64,000 bases of DNA. Source: Streptomyces sp. CC208A (GTDB lineage Bacteria > Actinomycetota > Actinomycetes > Streptomycetales > Streptomycetaceae). Position numbers and translations under genes: made by a program. The notes beneath the pieces are model-generated. The model was not told the DNA's origin and did no database searches. It worked only from the letters and a program-made list of their open reading frames with translations. This document shows, one piece after another, positions 54,265 to 63,630 of the stretch (positions are counted from its first letter, which is position 1; every line of letters starts with the position of its first letter). The stretch spans positions 117,795-181,794 of the forward strand of contig NZ_JASCXN010000013.1 of the NCBI RefSeq assembly GCF_030010625.1. The letters run 5' to 3'.

Positions 54265-54954
54265 TCATCGGCCGAGTCGGCCGAGGGCCTCCGTGGCGAT
54301 GGTCTCGAAGACGGTCTGATCGGCGGCGAAGGGCGAGTCCTGGACCGGCCAGTGGATCACGATCTCGGTGAAGCCGAGGTCGCGGTGGGTGCCGGCGAAG
54401 TCCACGAAGCCTTCGAGGGAGTCGAGCACCGCGTTCTTCTCCGGGGTGAAGCTGGTGAGCAGGATCTTGTCCAGCTCGGTCACGTCCCGGCCGATCTCCG
54501 CGCACGCCTTGCCGAGCCGCTCGACCTGGCCGCGCAGCGCCGCCACCGACTCGGCCGCCGTACCCGTCTCGTACAGCTTCGGGTCGCCGGTCGTCACCCA
54601 GGCCTGCCCGTGCCGGGCGGCGAGCCGCATGCCGCGCGGGCCGGTCGCCGCGACCGCGAAGGGGAGCCGGGGGCGCTGCACGCAGCCGGGGATGTCGCGG
54701 GCCTCGTCGGCCGAGTAGAACGTGCCGCTCTCCGTCACCGCGTCCTCGGTGAGCAGCCGGTCGAGCAGCGGGACGAACTCGGCGAAGCGGTCGGCCCGCT
54801 CCTTCGGCGTCCATGGAGCCTGGCCGAGCACGGTGGCGTCGAAGCCGTTGCCGCCCGCGCCGATGCCGAGGGTGACCCGGCCGCCGGAGATGTCGTCGAG
54901 CGAGATCAGCTCCTTGGCCAGCGTCACCGGGTGCCGGAAGTTGGGCGAGCCCAA
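54265..54954 (-). pseudogene. LLM-class flavin (F420)-dependent oxidoreductase, 5' end removed by element insertion
   Basis: About 229 residues of the C-terminal three quarters of a luciferase-like monooxygenase: SPNFRHPVTLAKELISLDDISGGRVTLGIGAGGNGFDATVLG, IPGCVQRPRLPFAVAATGPRGMRLAARHGQAWVTTG and GFTEIVIHWPVQDSPFAADQ. Full-length relatives carry another about 70-80 N-terminal residues. These are absent; homology stops near 54945, where the integrase leader begins, so no native start codon exists (the TTG at 54954 is fortuitous). The missing 5' end should lie beyond the window, next to attR. Confidence 0.87.
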
Positions 54955-54977
54955 GCCTTGCTCATACCATCGGTGCC
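54935..54977. other. attL region of the integrative element
   Basis: LLM-gene homology stops within about 54940-54950 and the integrase start codon is at 54978, so the recombination core must lie in this short interval. attL next to int is usual for serine integrases. The crossover dinucleotide cannot be fixed without the empty site. Confidence 0.65.
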
Positions 54978-56411
54978 ATGCCCCGCCCCAAGCACCGAGA
55001 GCCGACCATCACCCCAGGTGAACCGGCCGCCCTGTACTGCCGAATATCCCAGGCCGACGATGACGACCAGACCGGGGTCGACCGACAGGAACGCATCTGC
55101 CGGGAGATCGCCGAACGGCGCGGCCTGGCCATCGACCCCGCCCACGTCTTCGTCGACAACAGCCGCTCCGCCTGGCGCCGCAACCGCAAGCGCCCCGGCT
55201 GGGACCAGCTCCTCGAACGTGCCCGGCGCCGCGAGTTCCGGCACATCATCGCGTACCACCCCGACCGGCTCATGCGGCAGCCGCGCGACCTGGAGGAGCT
55301 GCTCCAGGTCTCCGACGAGCAGGAGATCGTGCTGCACGGCGAGGCGAACCGCCGGAACCTCTCCGACCCGGACGACCGCTTCATCCTCCGCATCGAGGTC
55401 GCCCACGCCTGCCGCTCCTCCGACGACACCTCCCGCCGCCTGAAGTCCGCGCTCGCGGAGCGGGCCGAGACCGGCATGCCGCACTCGGGCAAGCGGCGGT
55501 TCGGGTACGAGCCCGACGGCATGACCGTCAGGGAGGACGAGGCCAAGATCGTCCGCGAGGTCTTCGACCGCTACCTCAAGGGCCAGAGCCCGGTCACCAT
55601 CGCCCTCGTCCTCCACAAGCGCGGCATCAAGACCGTGTACGGCAAGGAATGGACCCAGGGCACCGTCCGGGCCCTGCTCGACTCCCGCCACGCCGCTGGC
55701 ATCCGCATGCACCGGGGCGAGGAGGTCGGCCCCGGGAAGTGGCCCGCCATCATCGACGCCGGCACCTGGGCCGAGGTGCGCGCCCGCCGTGAGTACCGGT
55801 CCGCGATCCACCAGACCAACCTGGAGCTGCGCCGCTTCTACCTGCTGCGCGGCCTGGTCATGTGCGGGCGCTGCGGCACTCTCATGTCCGGCACCAAGGT
55901 CGGTGCTGCGCCCTCGTACCTGTGCACGCGCAAGAGCCGCAACGACGACAAGAAGTGCGTCCGCCGCATCGCCGCTGTGAAGCTGGAGGAGTTCGTCACC
56001 GAGGCCGCGATCGATCTGCTCGGCCGACTCACCGTCTCCGGCCAACTCGCCTCCGCCACACCCACGAACGCCCTGACCGAGGCGGTGGAGGCGGACCAGC
56101 AGCAGCTCGCCGAGCTCAACCAGATGTGGACCGCCAAGGAGATCTCTACGGCGGAGTACCGGGCGATGCGCAAGGAGATCACCGACCGGATCGCCAAGGC
56201 CCAGCGGCGGATGGTCGTGCGGCCGGTGAAGCTGCTCGACGGGCTCACGGGGCCGGGGGCCAGAGCTGCCTGGGAGGCCGACGAGATGACGGACGAGCGG
56301 CGCAACGCGGTGCTCCGCTTCCTCTTCTCCGGTGTGGTCATCGACGCGTCGAGCAAGCCGAGCGGAGTCTTCGACTGGGACCGCATCGACATCGAGCAGA
56401 ACCAGCTCTGA
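54978..56411 (+). CDS. int: Large serine recombinase (integrase)
   Basis: A 477-residue recombinase. The resolvase-type catalytic domain has the nucleophile Ser24 in YCRISQADDDD, Arg-containing RQERICREI and YHPDRLMRQPRDLEEL. The recombinase domain (about 185-280) includes PHSGKRRFGYE and HKRGIKTVYGKEWTQGTVRALL. The zinc-ribbon has Cys pairs CGRCGTL and LCTRKSRNDDKKC, and a coiled-coil follows (about 365-415). It catalyses attP x attB integration. It lies at the left end, 24 bp from the disrupted LLM gene. Start ATG 54978 has no strong ribosome site. Confidence 0.93.
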   Translation: MPRPKHREPTITPGEPAALYCRISQADDDDQTGVDRQERICREIAERRGLAIDPAHVFVDNSRSAWRRNRKRPGWDQLLERARRREFRHIIAYHPDRLMRQPRDLEELLQVSDEQEIVLHGEANRRNLSDPDDRFILRIEVAHACRSSDDTSRRLKSALAERAETGMPHSGKRRFGYEPDGMTVREDEAKIVREVFDRYLKGQSPVTIALVLHKRGIKTVYGKEWTQGTVRALLDSRHAAGIRMHRGEEVGPGKWPAIIDAGTWAEVRARREYRSAIHQTNLELRRFYLLRGLVMCGRCGTLMSGTKVGAAPSYLCTRKSRNDDKKCVRRIAAVKLEEFVTEAAIDLLGRLTVSGQLASATPTNALTEAVEADQQQLAELNQMWTAKEISTAEYRAMRKEITDRIAKAQRRMVVRPVKLLDGLTGPGARAAWEADEMTDERRNAVLRFLFSGVVIDASSKPSGVFDWDRIDIEQNQL

Positions 56412-56658
56412 GGGCTGCTCGATGGGGCGGCGCCGCTCACGGCGGGCGGAAACATAGCAGCAAATCGCCGGTTAGGTAAACCGGGAATTCTCTGGATCCT
56501 TGGGGGCACTGCTGCGGCGGTCGACCTGCCAGTCGTCCGCCGGCGGCATGCACGTCCCCGGGTGTTGGAGCACTCGGAGGCGGCGCGATGTACCGACCGC
56601 CCGACGACCCGCGCGGTGCGGGGACTGCCATCCCCGCACCGCCCACGAGGAGCTGCCC

Positions 56659-56847
56659 GTGCGCCTGCTGCCCGAGGCGAGCACAGCACCGACCACCCCC
56701 ACGACGACCCGAGCCGCGCGACAGGAGGAAGCCCGGGCCCAGGCCCTGCGACGTGTCTGCGCCGGATTCACCACGACGATCAGCCCGCACAGCGCGGCAC
56801 GACTGGCCGACCTGATGACCGCATCGCGGTACGAGAAGGCCGCCTGA
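56659..56847 (+). CDS. Small element-encoded protein, 62 residues
   Basis: GTG at 56659 is preceded by GAGGAG at good spacing, and codon third positions are strongly GC. The product is basic and helical (RAARQEEARAQALRRVCAGFTTTISPHSAARLADLMTASRYEKAA), which could be a small DNA-binding or excision-type protein, but no recognised motif supports that. It lies between the integrase and the replication ATPase. Confidence 0.6.
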   Translation: MRLLPEASTAPTTPTTTRAARQEEARAQALRRVCAGFTTTISPHSAARLADLMTASRYEKAA

Positions 56848-56976
56848 GATCCGTACAGAGAAGCGGCCCCGGTGTTGGAGCACCAAGGCCGCAGCGACTC
56901 CCAAGACGACCGCCCAAAACGATCTACACGGTGCCGGGACCTGCCAGTCCGTATCGGCCCGAGACAAGGAAGCTCT

Positions 56977-58518
56977 GTGCCCCAGGGTACGACCCCGCAG
57001 TGGCAAGCACCATTCACTCACTCCCACCCCAGCCCGCAGGACGCGATCGGCGTCACGGCCACCCCGCCCCACGACGCGGAGGCCGAGAAGGCCGTACTCG
57101 GGGCCTGTATGTTCCAGGGCGCGGTCATCGACGAGGTCCGGCAGGTGCTGGAGCCGGGGGACTTCTTCCGGCCCGCGCACACCACGATCTGGCACGCCCT
57201 GCTGGAACTGCGCAGGCAGGAAGCGCCGACCGACGCGATCGCCCTGTCCCACCAGCTGAAGTCCACGGGCGACCTCACGCGCGTCGGCGGCCCCCAGTAC
57301 CTGCATTCCCTGGCGACCTCGGCGGCCGTGGGGTCGGGTGCCTCGTACTACGCGGACATCATCCGCAGCCATGCCGACCTGCGCGTCCTGCAGGCCACGG
57401 CAGTCCGCGTGCTCCAGGGCGCCACCGCGCCGGGAGCTGACCCGGCCGAGGTACGAAGCCTGCTGGCGGCATCGCTGAGCGAGGCCGCCGACCGCGCCCG
57501 CCGCAGCTCCGACGGCCGACTCCAGCGGTACGCCGTGGACGGCTGGTCGTTCGTCACCGACACCCCGGCCACCACCGAGCCCGTGTGGGGGACGCCGGGA
57601 AAAGCGGCATGGGCCTCGGGTGAGAGCCTGATGCTCGTCGGGCCACCAGGCGTCGGAAAGTCGACGATCGCGCAGCAGATCGTCCTCGCCCGCCTCGGCC
57701 TGCTCTCCCAGGTCCTGGACATGCCCGTGCGCGAGGGCGAGAAGGTCCTCTACATCGCCGCGGACCGGCCCAGCCAGCTCGCCCGTGCCTTCACCCGGGT
57801 CGTGCACCAGGCCGACCGGGACATCTTGCGTCGGCGCCTGGTCTTCTGGTCGGGACCGCTGCCCGCCTCGCTCAACACCGAGCCGCAGCTTCTCGCCGAG
57901 CTGGCCGCCGAACACGGGGCGGACACCGTGGTGATCGACAGCCTCAAGGACGTGGTCGGCAAGCTCACCGACGACGAGGCCGGCCTCGCGTACAACAACG
58001 CCCGCCAGCAGCTCCTGCGCAACGGCGTCGAGCTTCTCGAACTGCACCACCAGCGCAAGCAGGGTCCCGACGCCTCGCGCACCCAGCGCCCTGTCCTCGA
58101 CCAGGTCTACGGCTCGGCTTGGTTCACCGCTGGCGCGGGAAGCGTCCTGTTCCTCAGCGGCGCGGCAGGGGACCCGGTGGTCCACCTCCACCACCTCAAG
58201 ACGATCGACGACGAGATCGGCCCGCTGCCGATCATCCACGACCACCCTCGTGGCACCTCGCGCGTCGACACGAGCCTCGACCCGCTGACCCTCCTGCGGC
58301 AGGCGGGCGCGAACGGGCTCACCGCCCGTCAGCTCGCCACCCAGATCACCGGCGAGGAGAAGCCCATCGCGGCGGACATCGCCAGGGCGAGGCGTCGCCT
58401 GGAGAACCTCACCAAGAGCGGACACGCCACCCAGGAGACCGGTGCCGGTGGTGGCACCGGGGGCGGCCAGGCGACCCGCTGGAAGGCCGTCACCCGCCAC
58501 ATGACCGCCGTTTCCTGA
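56977..58518 (+). CDS. DnaB-N-terminal / AAA ATPase replication protein (RepA-like helicase)
   Basis: A 513-residue protein. The N-terminal DnaB-type helical domain is PPHDAEAEKAVLGACMFQGAVIDEVRQVLEPGDFFRPAHTTIWHALLEL. After a linker comes a RecA-like ATPase with Walker A LVGPPGVGKST, ADRPSQLARAF (RepA-type), and Walker B DTVVIDSLKDVVG. LLELHHQRKQGP follows. The last about 75 residues look like a winged helix (GANGLTARQLATQITGEEKPIAADIARARRRLENL). It probably acts as replicative helicase of the excised element. GTG at 56977 has AAGGAAG upstream. Confidence 0.87.
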   Translation: MPQGTTPQWQAPFTHSHPSPQDAIGVTATPPHDAEAEKAVLGACMFQGAVIDEVRQVLEPGDFFRPAHTTIWHALLELRRQEAPTDAIALSHQLKSTGDLTRVGGPQYLHSLATSAAVGSGASYYADIIRSHADLRVLQATAVRVLQGATAPGADPAEVRSLLAASLSEAADRARRSSDGRLQRYAVDGWSFVTDTPATTEPVWGTPGKAAWASGESLMLVGPPGVGKSTIAQQIVLARLGLLSQVLDMPVREGEKVLYIAADRPSQLARAFTRVVHQADRDILRRRLVFWSGPLPASLNTEPQLLAELAAEHGADTVVIDSLKDVVGKLTDDEAGLAYNNARQQLLRNGVELLELHHQRKQGPDASRTQRPVLDQVYGSAWFTAGAGSVLFLSGAAGDPVVHLHHLKTIDDEIGPLPIIHDHPRGTSRVDTSLDPLTLLRQAGANGLTARQLATQITGEEKPIAADIARARRRLENLTKSGHATQETGAGGGTGGGQATRWKAVTRHMTAVS

Positions 58519-58730
58519 CCGGCGGACCCGTACGCGGTGCCGTACGCACCCCGACCCGCCGGGGGCGCGTACGCACCGCCTTCGCCGCGTACGAATCTCG
58601 GGAAACCGCAGATCAGACGCCTACGCGCCATCGAACGGCGCATTCACACCCTTGGCGCGTACGCGCTGCCCCCTCCTTGGAGAGGGGGCAGCGTAAGCGC
58701 CCCGCCCTCATAGCTCGTGGAGAACCACCC
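58519..58730. promoter_or_regulatory. Regulatory or transfer-origin-like region: GCGTACGC repeats and a hairpin
   Basis: Several copies of the palindromic GTACGC/GCGTACGC motif occur (58530, 58542, 58567-58574, 58587, and an extended GCGCGTACGCGC at 58655-58666). They are followed by a perfect 12-bp stem-loop, CGCTGCCCCCTC / GAGGGGGCAGCG (58664-58693, loop CTTGGA). It lies between the replication ATPase and the transfer genes, so it could be an operator array, a terminator or oriT. Confidence 0.6.
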
Positions 58731-58802
58731 TTGCTCGTCACCGCACCCCAGGCCGGCACCGCCCCAGAGCTCGTCGTCACGGCGACGGGAGTGCGGGCAT
58801 GA
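58731..58802 (+). CDS. Possible 23-residue leader ORF coupled to the DUF2637 gene
   Basis: TTG at 58731 is preceded by GTGGAGAA and opens a 23-codon frame whose stop overlaps the DUF2637 start as ATGA. The DUF2637 gene itself lacks a clear ribosome site, so translation may depend on this short frame. The peptide (LLVTAPQAGTAPELVVTATGVRA) has no recognised motif. Confidence 0.4.
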   Translation: MLVTAPQAGTAPELVVTATGVRA

Positions 58803-60058
58803 GGGCCCTATCTAGCCAAGGCCACACCCGCGATCGGAAGCGGCGTCTCTCGGTCGCCGTTGTCACAGCGACCGTGGCGGCGCTCGTGTGCACCGCCTAC
58901 AGCGCGGACACGAGCTGGCGGTTCGCCGCCCACTACCTCGACATGCGCAACACCGCTGAGCGCACCGCGATGTTCGCCGCCGCCGAGCTCGCCCTGTTCT
59001 CGATGGCCCTGATGGCTCGCCAGAACTTGCACGGTCCGAGGCAGGCGGCGGGTCTGCCTGGAGTTCTGGTCTGGGTGATCACCGCGATGCAGACCATCCC
59101 CGCTTACGCCGAGTCCGGCCCGGTCGGTGGCACCGTGCGTGCCTTCACCGGCCCGGTGATGGCCGCCGTGCTGTGGCACCTGGCCATGGGCATCGAGCTG
59201 CGCCAGCGGACCCCCGACGCCGCCTCCCGCGGGCTCGCCGCCGTCCTCACACGGCAGGCCCGCGAGCGGCTGCTCGCCCGCCTGGGGATCGTCGAGCAGG
59301 ACCAGGGCGCCGCCGAGATCATCCGCGACCGGGCCACGCAGCGGGCTGTCGCCCTGGCCGCCCGCCTCGCCGAGATGACGCCCGAGCAGCGCACCGGGCG
59401 GGCGGGCCGACGCGCCGTGCGCCGCTTGTCCAGGGCCCTGGCCCGCTCCGGCATCGACGCCGACCCGCACCGCAACGAGCAGCTGCTGCGCCAGCTCGCC
59501 ACCCGCCGTCAAGCAGCCGCCCTGGCCACCATCAACCTGCCCGAGCGCTGGACCACGCCCGCCGGGCAGCCCGCAGCACAGCCCGACCACTCCCGGGCGG
59601 ACGGCGACGGGCAGGCGGACGGCAAGGGCCGGGCAGAGGACATCGCCCGTCCGCATCCGTCAGATCCGGGCGACGAGGAAACCCACCCAGGCGCCCGCCC
59701 GAATCCCACTGCCCGTTCCAGCCCGGAACAGACCGCCCGTTCCGGCCCGGAATCGACGGCCCGCCCGAATCGGTCGGCCCTGCCGCAAGAGGCCACTCCG
59801 CCGCCCACGGGCAACGGCCCGCACATCCCACCTGCCAAACGCCCCACGTCGAAGCGGAAACGGGCCGGCGGCAAACCGCGCGCCACCGCCGACGTCCTTC
59901 GCGACTACGCCCACCAGCTCCATGACAAGCACGGCCGCCTGTCCCGCGACCTCCTGGAGCAGGCCGTACGCGGCGACGGATACACGGTCGCCAGCGACGA
60001 TGCCGGTGCCATCGTCCGCGCTGTCAAGGCCGAACTGAGCACTTCCCGCAACGGCTGA
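58799..60058 (+). CDS. DUF2637 membrane protein (Spd-like, element transfer-associated)
   Basis: A 419-residue protein. Four hydrophobic segments lie in the first about 135 residues (VAVVTATVAALVCTAYSA, MFAAAELALFSMALMA, GVLVWVITAMQTIPAYA, VMAAVLWHLAMGIEL), the DUF2637 arrangement found in Streptomyces plasmid and AICE proteins. An Arg-rich cytoplasmic helical region follows, then a Pro/Ser/Thr/Gly hinge and a C-terminal basic domain (RATADVLRDYAHQLHDKHGRLSRDLLEQAVRGDGYTVASDDAGAIVRAVKAEL) that may bind DNA. Its role is probably in intramycelial spread or transfer. Confidence 0.82.
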   Translation: MRALSSQGHTRDRKRRLSVAVVTATVAALVCTAYSADTSWRFAAHYLDMRNTAERTAMFAAAELALFSMALMARQNLHGPRQAAGLPGVLVWVITAMQTIPAYAESGPVGGTVRAFTGPVMAAVLWHLAMGIELRQRTPDAASRGLAAVLTRQARERLLARLGIVEQDQGAAEIIRDRATQRAVALAARLAEMTPEQRTGRAGRRAVRRLSRALARSGIDADPHRNEQLLRQLATRRQAAALATINLPERWTTPAGQPAAQPDHSRADGDGQADGKGRAEDIARPHPSDPGDEETHPGARPNPTARSSPEQTARSGPESTARPNRSALPQEATPPPTGNGPHIPPAKRPTSKRKRAGGKPRATADVLRDYAHQLHDKHGRLSRDLLEQAVRGDGYTVASDDAGAIVRAVKAELSTSRNG

Positions 60059-60102
60059 CGACCACCTCTCCCATCCTCCCTCCCGTCCCGGAGATCCCGA
60101 TC

Positions 60103-60837
60103 GTGACGCACCACCCCCACCACGCCGATCACCGTTCCGACGAGCTGTCGTCGCTGGCGAAGTCGTCTACGCTGCTGGGGCGTTTGCGGCTGGCGTTCGG
60201 ACGGGCTGCTCCTGGCGGAGCCAGTAGTACCCCGAGTCCGACTCAAGGCCGGTCTTCGGGGATCTCCGCCCCGGGGGTGGCGGAGACGGCCCGACGCCAG
60301 GGGGCGCCGGACCAGGAGGCCGGGACCGAGGGCGGACCCGACCAGGACGAGCTCCACGCCGTCCAGCAGCAGATCCTCCACCCCGCACCCGCCACCGAAC
60401 CGACAGCCAGTGAGCGTGCGGTGCAGAGCGTGCAGCCGGCGATCCGCCGTTTCACCGGCACCAAGCGGACCGTCCGTGTCGGACCGCTGCGGTTCACCGG
60501 CGACGAGCACGCCAGCCTCCAGGAGGCCGCTGCCGAGCACGGCTACAAGGGGGAATCCGGCTTCGCCGCCGACATCGTCCTGGCGTTCGTGTCCGGCAGG
60601 TTCACGGCGAACCTGCCGCTGTCCGAGGACCGCCGCCGCACCCACATGTTCCGCGCCCAGGTGCTGCGCGAGCTCAACCGGATCGGCGTCAACGTCAACC
60701 AGATCGCCCGCGCGCTGAACAGCGACCTCACCCCACCCGACATCCGCCACCGTCTCGACGAGCTGCACCGCCTGCTGGAGCTGATCGCCGAGGCTCTGCG
60801 CGAACCCGCCGACTCCAGGAAGGACCTGGCCGCGTGA
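60103..60837 (+). CDS. MobC-like relaxosome accessory protein
   Basis: A 244-residue protein. The first about 105 residues are a Pro/Ser/Gly-rich extension. The C-terminal domain VRVGPLRFTGDEHASLQEAAAEHGYKGESGFAADIVLAFVSGRF followed by FRAQVLRELNRIGVNVNQIARALN has the ribbon-helix-helix and LRRIGNNLNQIA-like signature of MobC/BMobC relaxosome proteins. It would bind oriT and assist the relaxase. GTG at 60103 is used; its stop overlaps the relaxase start (GTGA), indicating coupled translation. Confidence 0.88.
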   Translation: MTHHPHHADHRSDELSSLAKSSTLLGRLRLAFGRAAPGGASSTPSPTQGRSSGISAPGVAETARRQGAPDQEAGTEGGPDQDELHAVQQQILHPAPATEPTASERAVQSVQPAIRRFTGTKRTVRVGPLRFTGDEHASLQEAAAEHGYKGESGFAADIVLAFVSGRFTANLPLSEDRRRTHMFRAQVLRELNRIGVNVNQIARALNSDLTPPDIRHRLDELHRLLELIAEALREPADSRKDLAA

Positions 60838-62545
60838 TTGCCGCCATCAAACCGGCCGGGTCCAATACCCGCGGCCTGCTCGCCTACCTCTACGGCCCCG
60901 GCCGCCACGACGAGCACACCGACCCGCACATCGTCGCCGGCTTCGCCATGCTCGGCATGCCCGACCCAGGCCGCGACCCGGACTCCACGCTCACCGAGCT
61001 CGCCCGTCACCTCGATGAGCCCGTCCGTCTTCGGAACAGCGAGTTCGGCAGGAAGGTCACCGACCACGTCTGGCACTGCCCCGTCCGCACCGCCCCCGAA
61101 GACCGCCGCCTCTCTGACACGGAGTGGGCCGAGATCGCCCAGCGGATCGTCGAAGCCGCCGGCATCGCCCCGCCCGGAGACGACCTGGCGTGCCGTTGGA
61201 TCGCCGTACGTCACGCGGACGACCACATCCACATCCTCGCCACCACCGTCCGTGAGGACGGACGCCGCCCCAAGCTCCACGACAGCGGCATCCGTGTCGG
61301 CGACGTCTGCCGCCAGATCGAGAACGACTACGGTCTGCGCCGGCTGAAGAAGGGCGACCGCACCGCCGGACGCCGGCCCACCCAGGCCGAGATGCACAAG
61401 GCCGAACGCCTCGGCTGGGAGCAGACCAGCCGCGACTGGCTCCAGGACCGCATCCGCGCCGCCATCCCCCACGCCGGCAGCGCGGAGGAACTCCTCGCCT
61501 ACCTCGAAGCCGACGGCATCGTGGTCAAACCCCGACGCGGACCTTCCGGCGACCTCCTCGGCTACGCCGTCGGCCGCCCCGGCGATCTCAACAAGGACGG
61601 CGACCAGATCTTCCACCCCGGCGGCAAGATCGCCCCCGACCTCACCCTCCCCAAGCTCAAGGCCCGCCTGGAGACGACCGCGCCGGAGGAGCACCCCACC
61701 GCCCGCCGCGACCAACCTGCCACCCCCTGGCACCAGGCCACCGACGCCCTCGACACCCTCCACACCGGCATGGCCGACGACACCCACGCCCAGGCCCACA
61801 TCACCGCGCTCGGCGAACTCATCGAAGCCACCGCCCAGAAAGCACCCGTCCACCTCCACGCCGAACTCCGAGCAGCCTCCCGGGCATTCGCCCGCGCTCA
61901 GCGCTCCCAGATCCGCGCCGAGCACCAGGCCGCCCACACGCTGCGCAAGGCTGCCCGCGACCTCGTCCGCACCGCCACCGGTCCCGACGGCAGCGCCCTG
62001 GCGACCCTGCTGGCCGCCCTCGTCTGGGCCACGATCGTCGCCGCCCGCTGGCACGAGGCGAAGAACCACGCCCACCAGGCCGAAGCAGCCCGCCAGACCC
62101 TCCAGCACCTCCAGGCCGCCGCGGACCAGGCCCTCACGCCCGTTGTCGGCAACCTCACCACCCGCCGGCCAAACGATGAGGCCCGCCGGACCCTGGCCCA
62201 CGACGTCCGCGCCGCCGTCCCGGACCACGCCGACCGCATCCTCACCGACCCCGCCTGGCCGGCCCTCGCCACAGTCCTCGCCGACGCCGAAGCCGGCGGC
62301 CATAAACCCCACCAGCTCCTGAAGGAGGCCGCCGCCCAGCGCGAACTCACCACCGCCCGCCAGCCTGCCCGCGTCCTGATCACCCGCATCCAGCACACCA
62401 GCCGCAACCCCGCCCCCAACCCCCGCGCCGAAGCCGCCCGCCGCCGATCGACCATGGCGCTCGCGCCCAGCGGACACCAGGCCCAACCCCCCCCCAGCCC
62501 ACGGCACCCACGCCCCCCGTCGAGCAACGCCACCGACGCCGCTGA
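60834..62545 (+). CDS. Relaxase / mobilisation nuclease, 3' end ambiguous at a C9 run
   Basis: Relaxase of the MobA/VirD2-like class. The N-terminal about 190 residues contain IAAIKPAGSNTRGLLAYLYGPGRHDEHTDPHIVAG, the HVWHCPVRTAPEDR strand, and the metal triad IAVRHADDHIHILATTVREDGRRPKLHDSG (His-x-His). Helical segments follow to about residue 540. The frame as given runs on without stop to 63647, through the ParB-like gene in another frame, which is implausible. A 1-bp difference in the nine-C run at 62487-62495 gives a stop at 62543-62545 with a natural end (PPVEQRHRRR). I therefore place the end there. Confidence 0.8.
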
Positions 62546-62652
62546 CAGCCACAGAGAGCCTCTTTGCCAGCCATCCAACAGCCAGGCCCCTACACCACCG
62601 CAGAGCACCCAAGGGTGCCGCCCCCACACCAGCCGACAACAAGGAGCACGCC

Positions 62653-63555
62653 CTGAAGATCCACCCCGTCACCAGCCTGTTCCCGATGCTCAGCCAGGGC
62701 GAGCTGCTCGACCTCGCCGAGTCGATCAGGACCGAGGGCCAGCTCGAGCCGATCGTCCTCGACGTCGACGGCGTCCTCCTCGACGGCCGCAACCGTCTCG
62801 CCGCTTGCGAGATCGCCGGCGTCGAGCCCCGCTTCACCACTTACACCGGCGACGACCCCACGGCGCTGATCTTCTCCAACAACATGTTCCGCCGGCACAT
62901 CAGCAAGGGCCAGGAGGCCATGATCACCGTGATGGCCTGTTCATTTTCGGGACACTCCCTCCGCGGCATGGCCAAGCTCCACGGCCTCAGCCGCAGCCGC
63001 CTCTCCGCCGCCAACGTCGTCCTCACGTACTCCCGCGAGCTCGCCGAGCAGGTCCGCATCGGCGCCCTCAGCCTCGACAACGCCTACAACACAGTCGCCG
63101 AGCGCAAGGCTCGGGCCGCCGCCCTACAGAAGCAGTACGACCACCTCCGCGAGCACGCCCCCGACCTCGCCGAGCAGGTCACCGAAAGCGAGATCACCCT
63201 CGCCGACGCCACAGCCGCGCTGAACGAGCGGCTGGAGACAGAACGGCTCCGGCAGTACGTGATCAATGCCGACACCGTCCGCCTCGCCGATGGCGACACC
63301 ACCCCGGCTCTGGCCGAGCTCGTCGAAAGGGGAGACATCACCTGGCCCGAGGCACGCCAGCGCGCCGAGGAGTTCGCCGTCCACCGACGGGACACTATTC
63401 AGCGATCCAGGCAGGCTCTCCATCTCATCGCCGAGAACTGGGGCGTCGTCCAGGACCTCTCCGCCCGCCCGAACACCGCCTACGCCCAGGAGATCACCAA
63501 CGGCCTCAGCCCAGCTGCCCGGGCCCTCGTCGCCCGCCTGATCACGAGCAGCTGA
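62653..63555 (+). CDS. ParB-like nuclease/partition-domain protein, probable CTG start
   Basis: A 300-residue protein. The ParB/Srx N-terminal domain is LFPMLSQGELLDLAESIRTEGQLEPIVLDVDGVLLDGRNRLAACEIAGVEPRFTTY. Then come NMFRRHISKGQEAMITVMACSFSG and a helix-turn-helix-like SLRGMAKLHGLSRSRLSAANVVLTYSRELAEQVRIGALSLDNAYNTVAERKA. Homologues begin with (M)KIHPVTSLF; the matching codon here is CTG at 62653, preceded by AAGGAG with 6-nt spacing. The first in-frame ATG (62686) would cut into the conserved domain. It may bind element DNA for stability or regulation. Confidence 0.82.
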   Translation: MKIHPVTSLFPMLSQGELLDLAESIRTEGQLEPIVLDVDGVLLDGRNRLAACEIAGVEPRFTTYTGDDPTALIFSNNMFRRHISKGQEAMITVMACSFSGHSLRGMAKLHGLSRSRLSAANVVLTYSRELAEQVRIGALSLDNAYNTVAERKARAAALQKQYDHLREHAPDLAEQVTESEITLADATAALNERLETERLRQYVINADTVRLADGDTTPALAELVERGDITWPEARQRAEEFAVHRRDTIQRSRQALHLIAENWGVVQDLSARPNTAYAQEITNGLSPAARALVARLITSS

Positions 63556-63569
63556 CACTCCGAGCACAC

Positions 63570-63605
63570 CGGCGGGGCCAATACCGAAACGTGTTGGCCC
63601 CGCCG
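63570..63605. terminator. Bidirectional hairpin between the ParB-like and secreted-protein genes
   Basis: A perfect 12-bp stem (CGGCGGGGCCAA / TTGGCCCCGCCG) with a 12-nt loop, between two convergent genes, 14 bp after the ParB-like stop. Confidence 0.85.
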
Positions 63606-63630
63606 TCGCTGGCTTTCCTGGATGGAGTGG

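Noticed and set aside
56588..56815. 75-codon Cys-containing ORF at 56588
   Set aside because: It has a GGAGG upstream, but most of its length has low third-position GC and overlaps the better-supported frame at 56659-56847.
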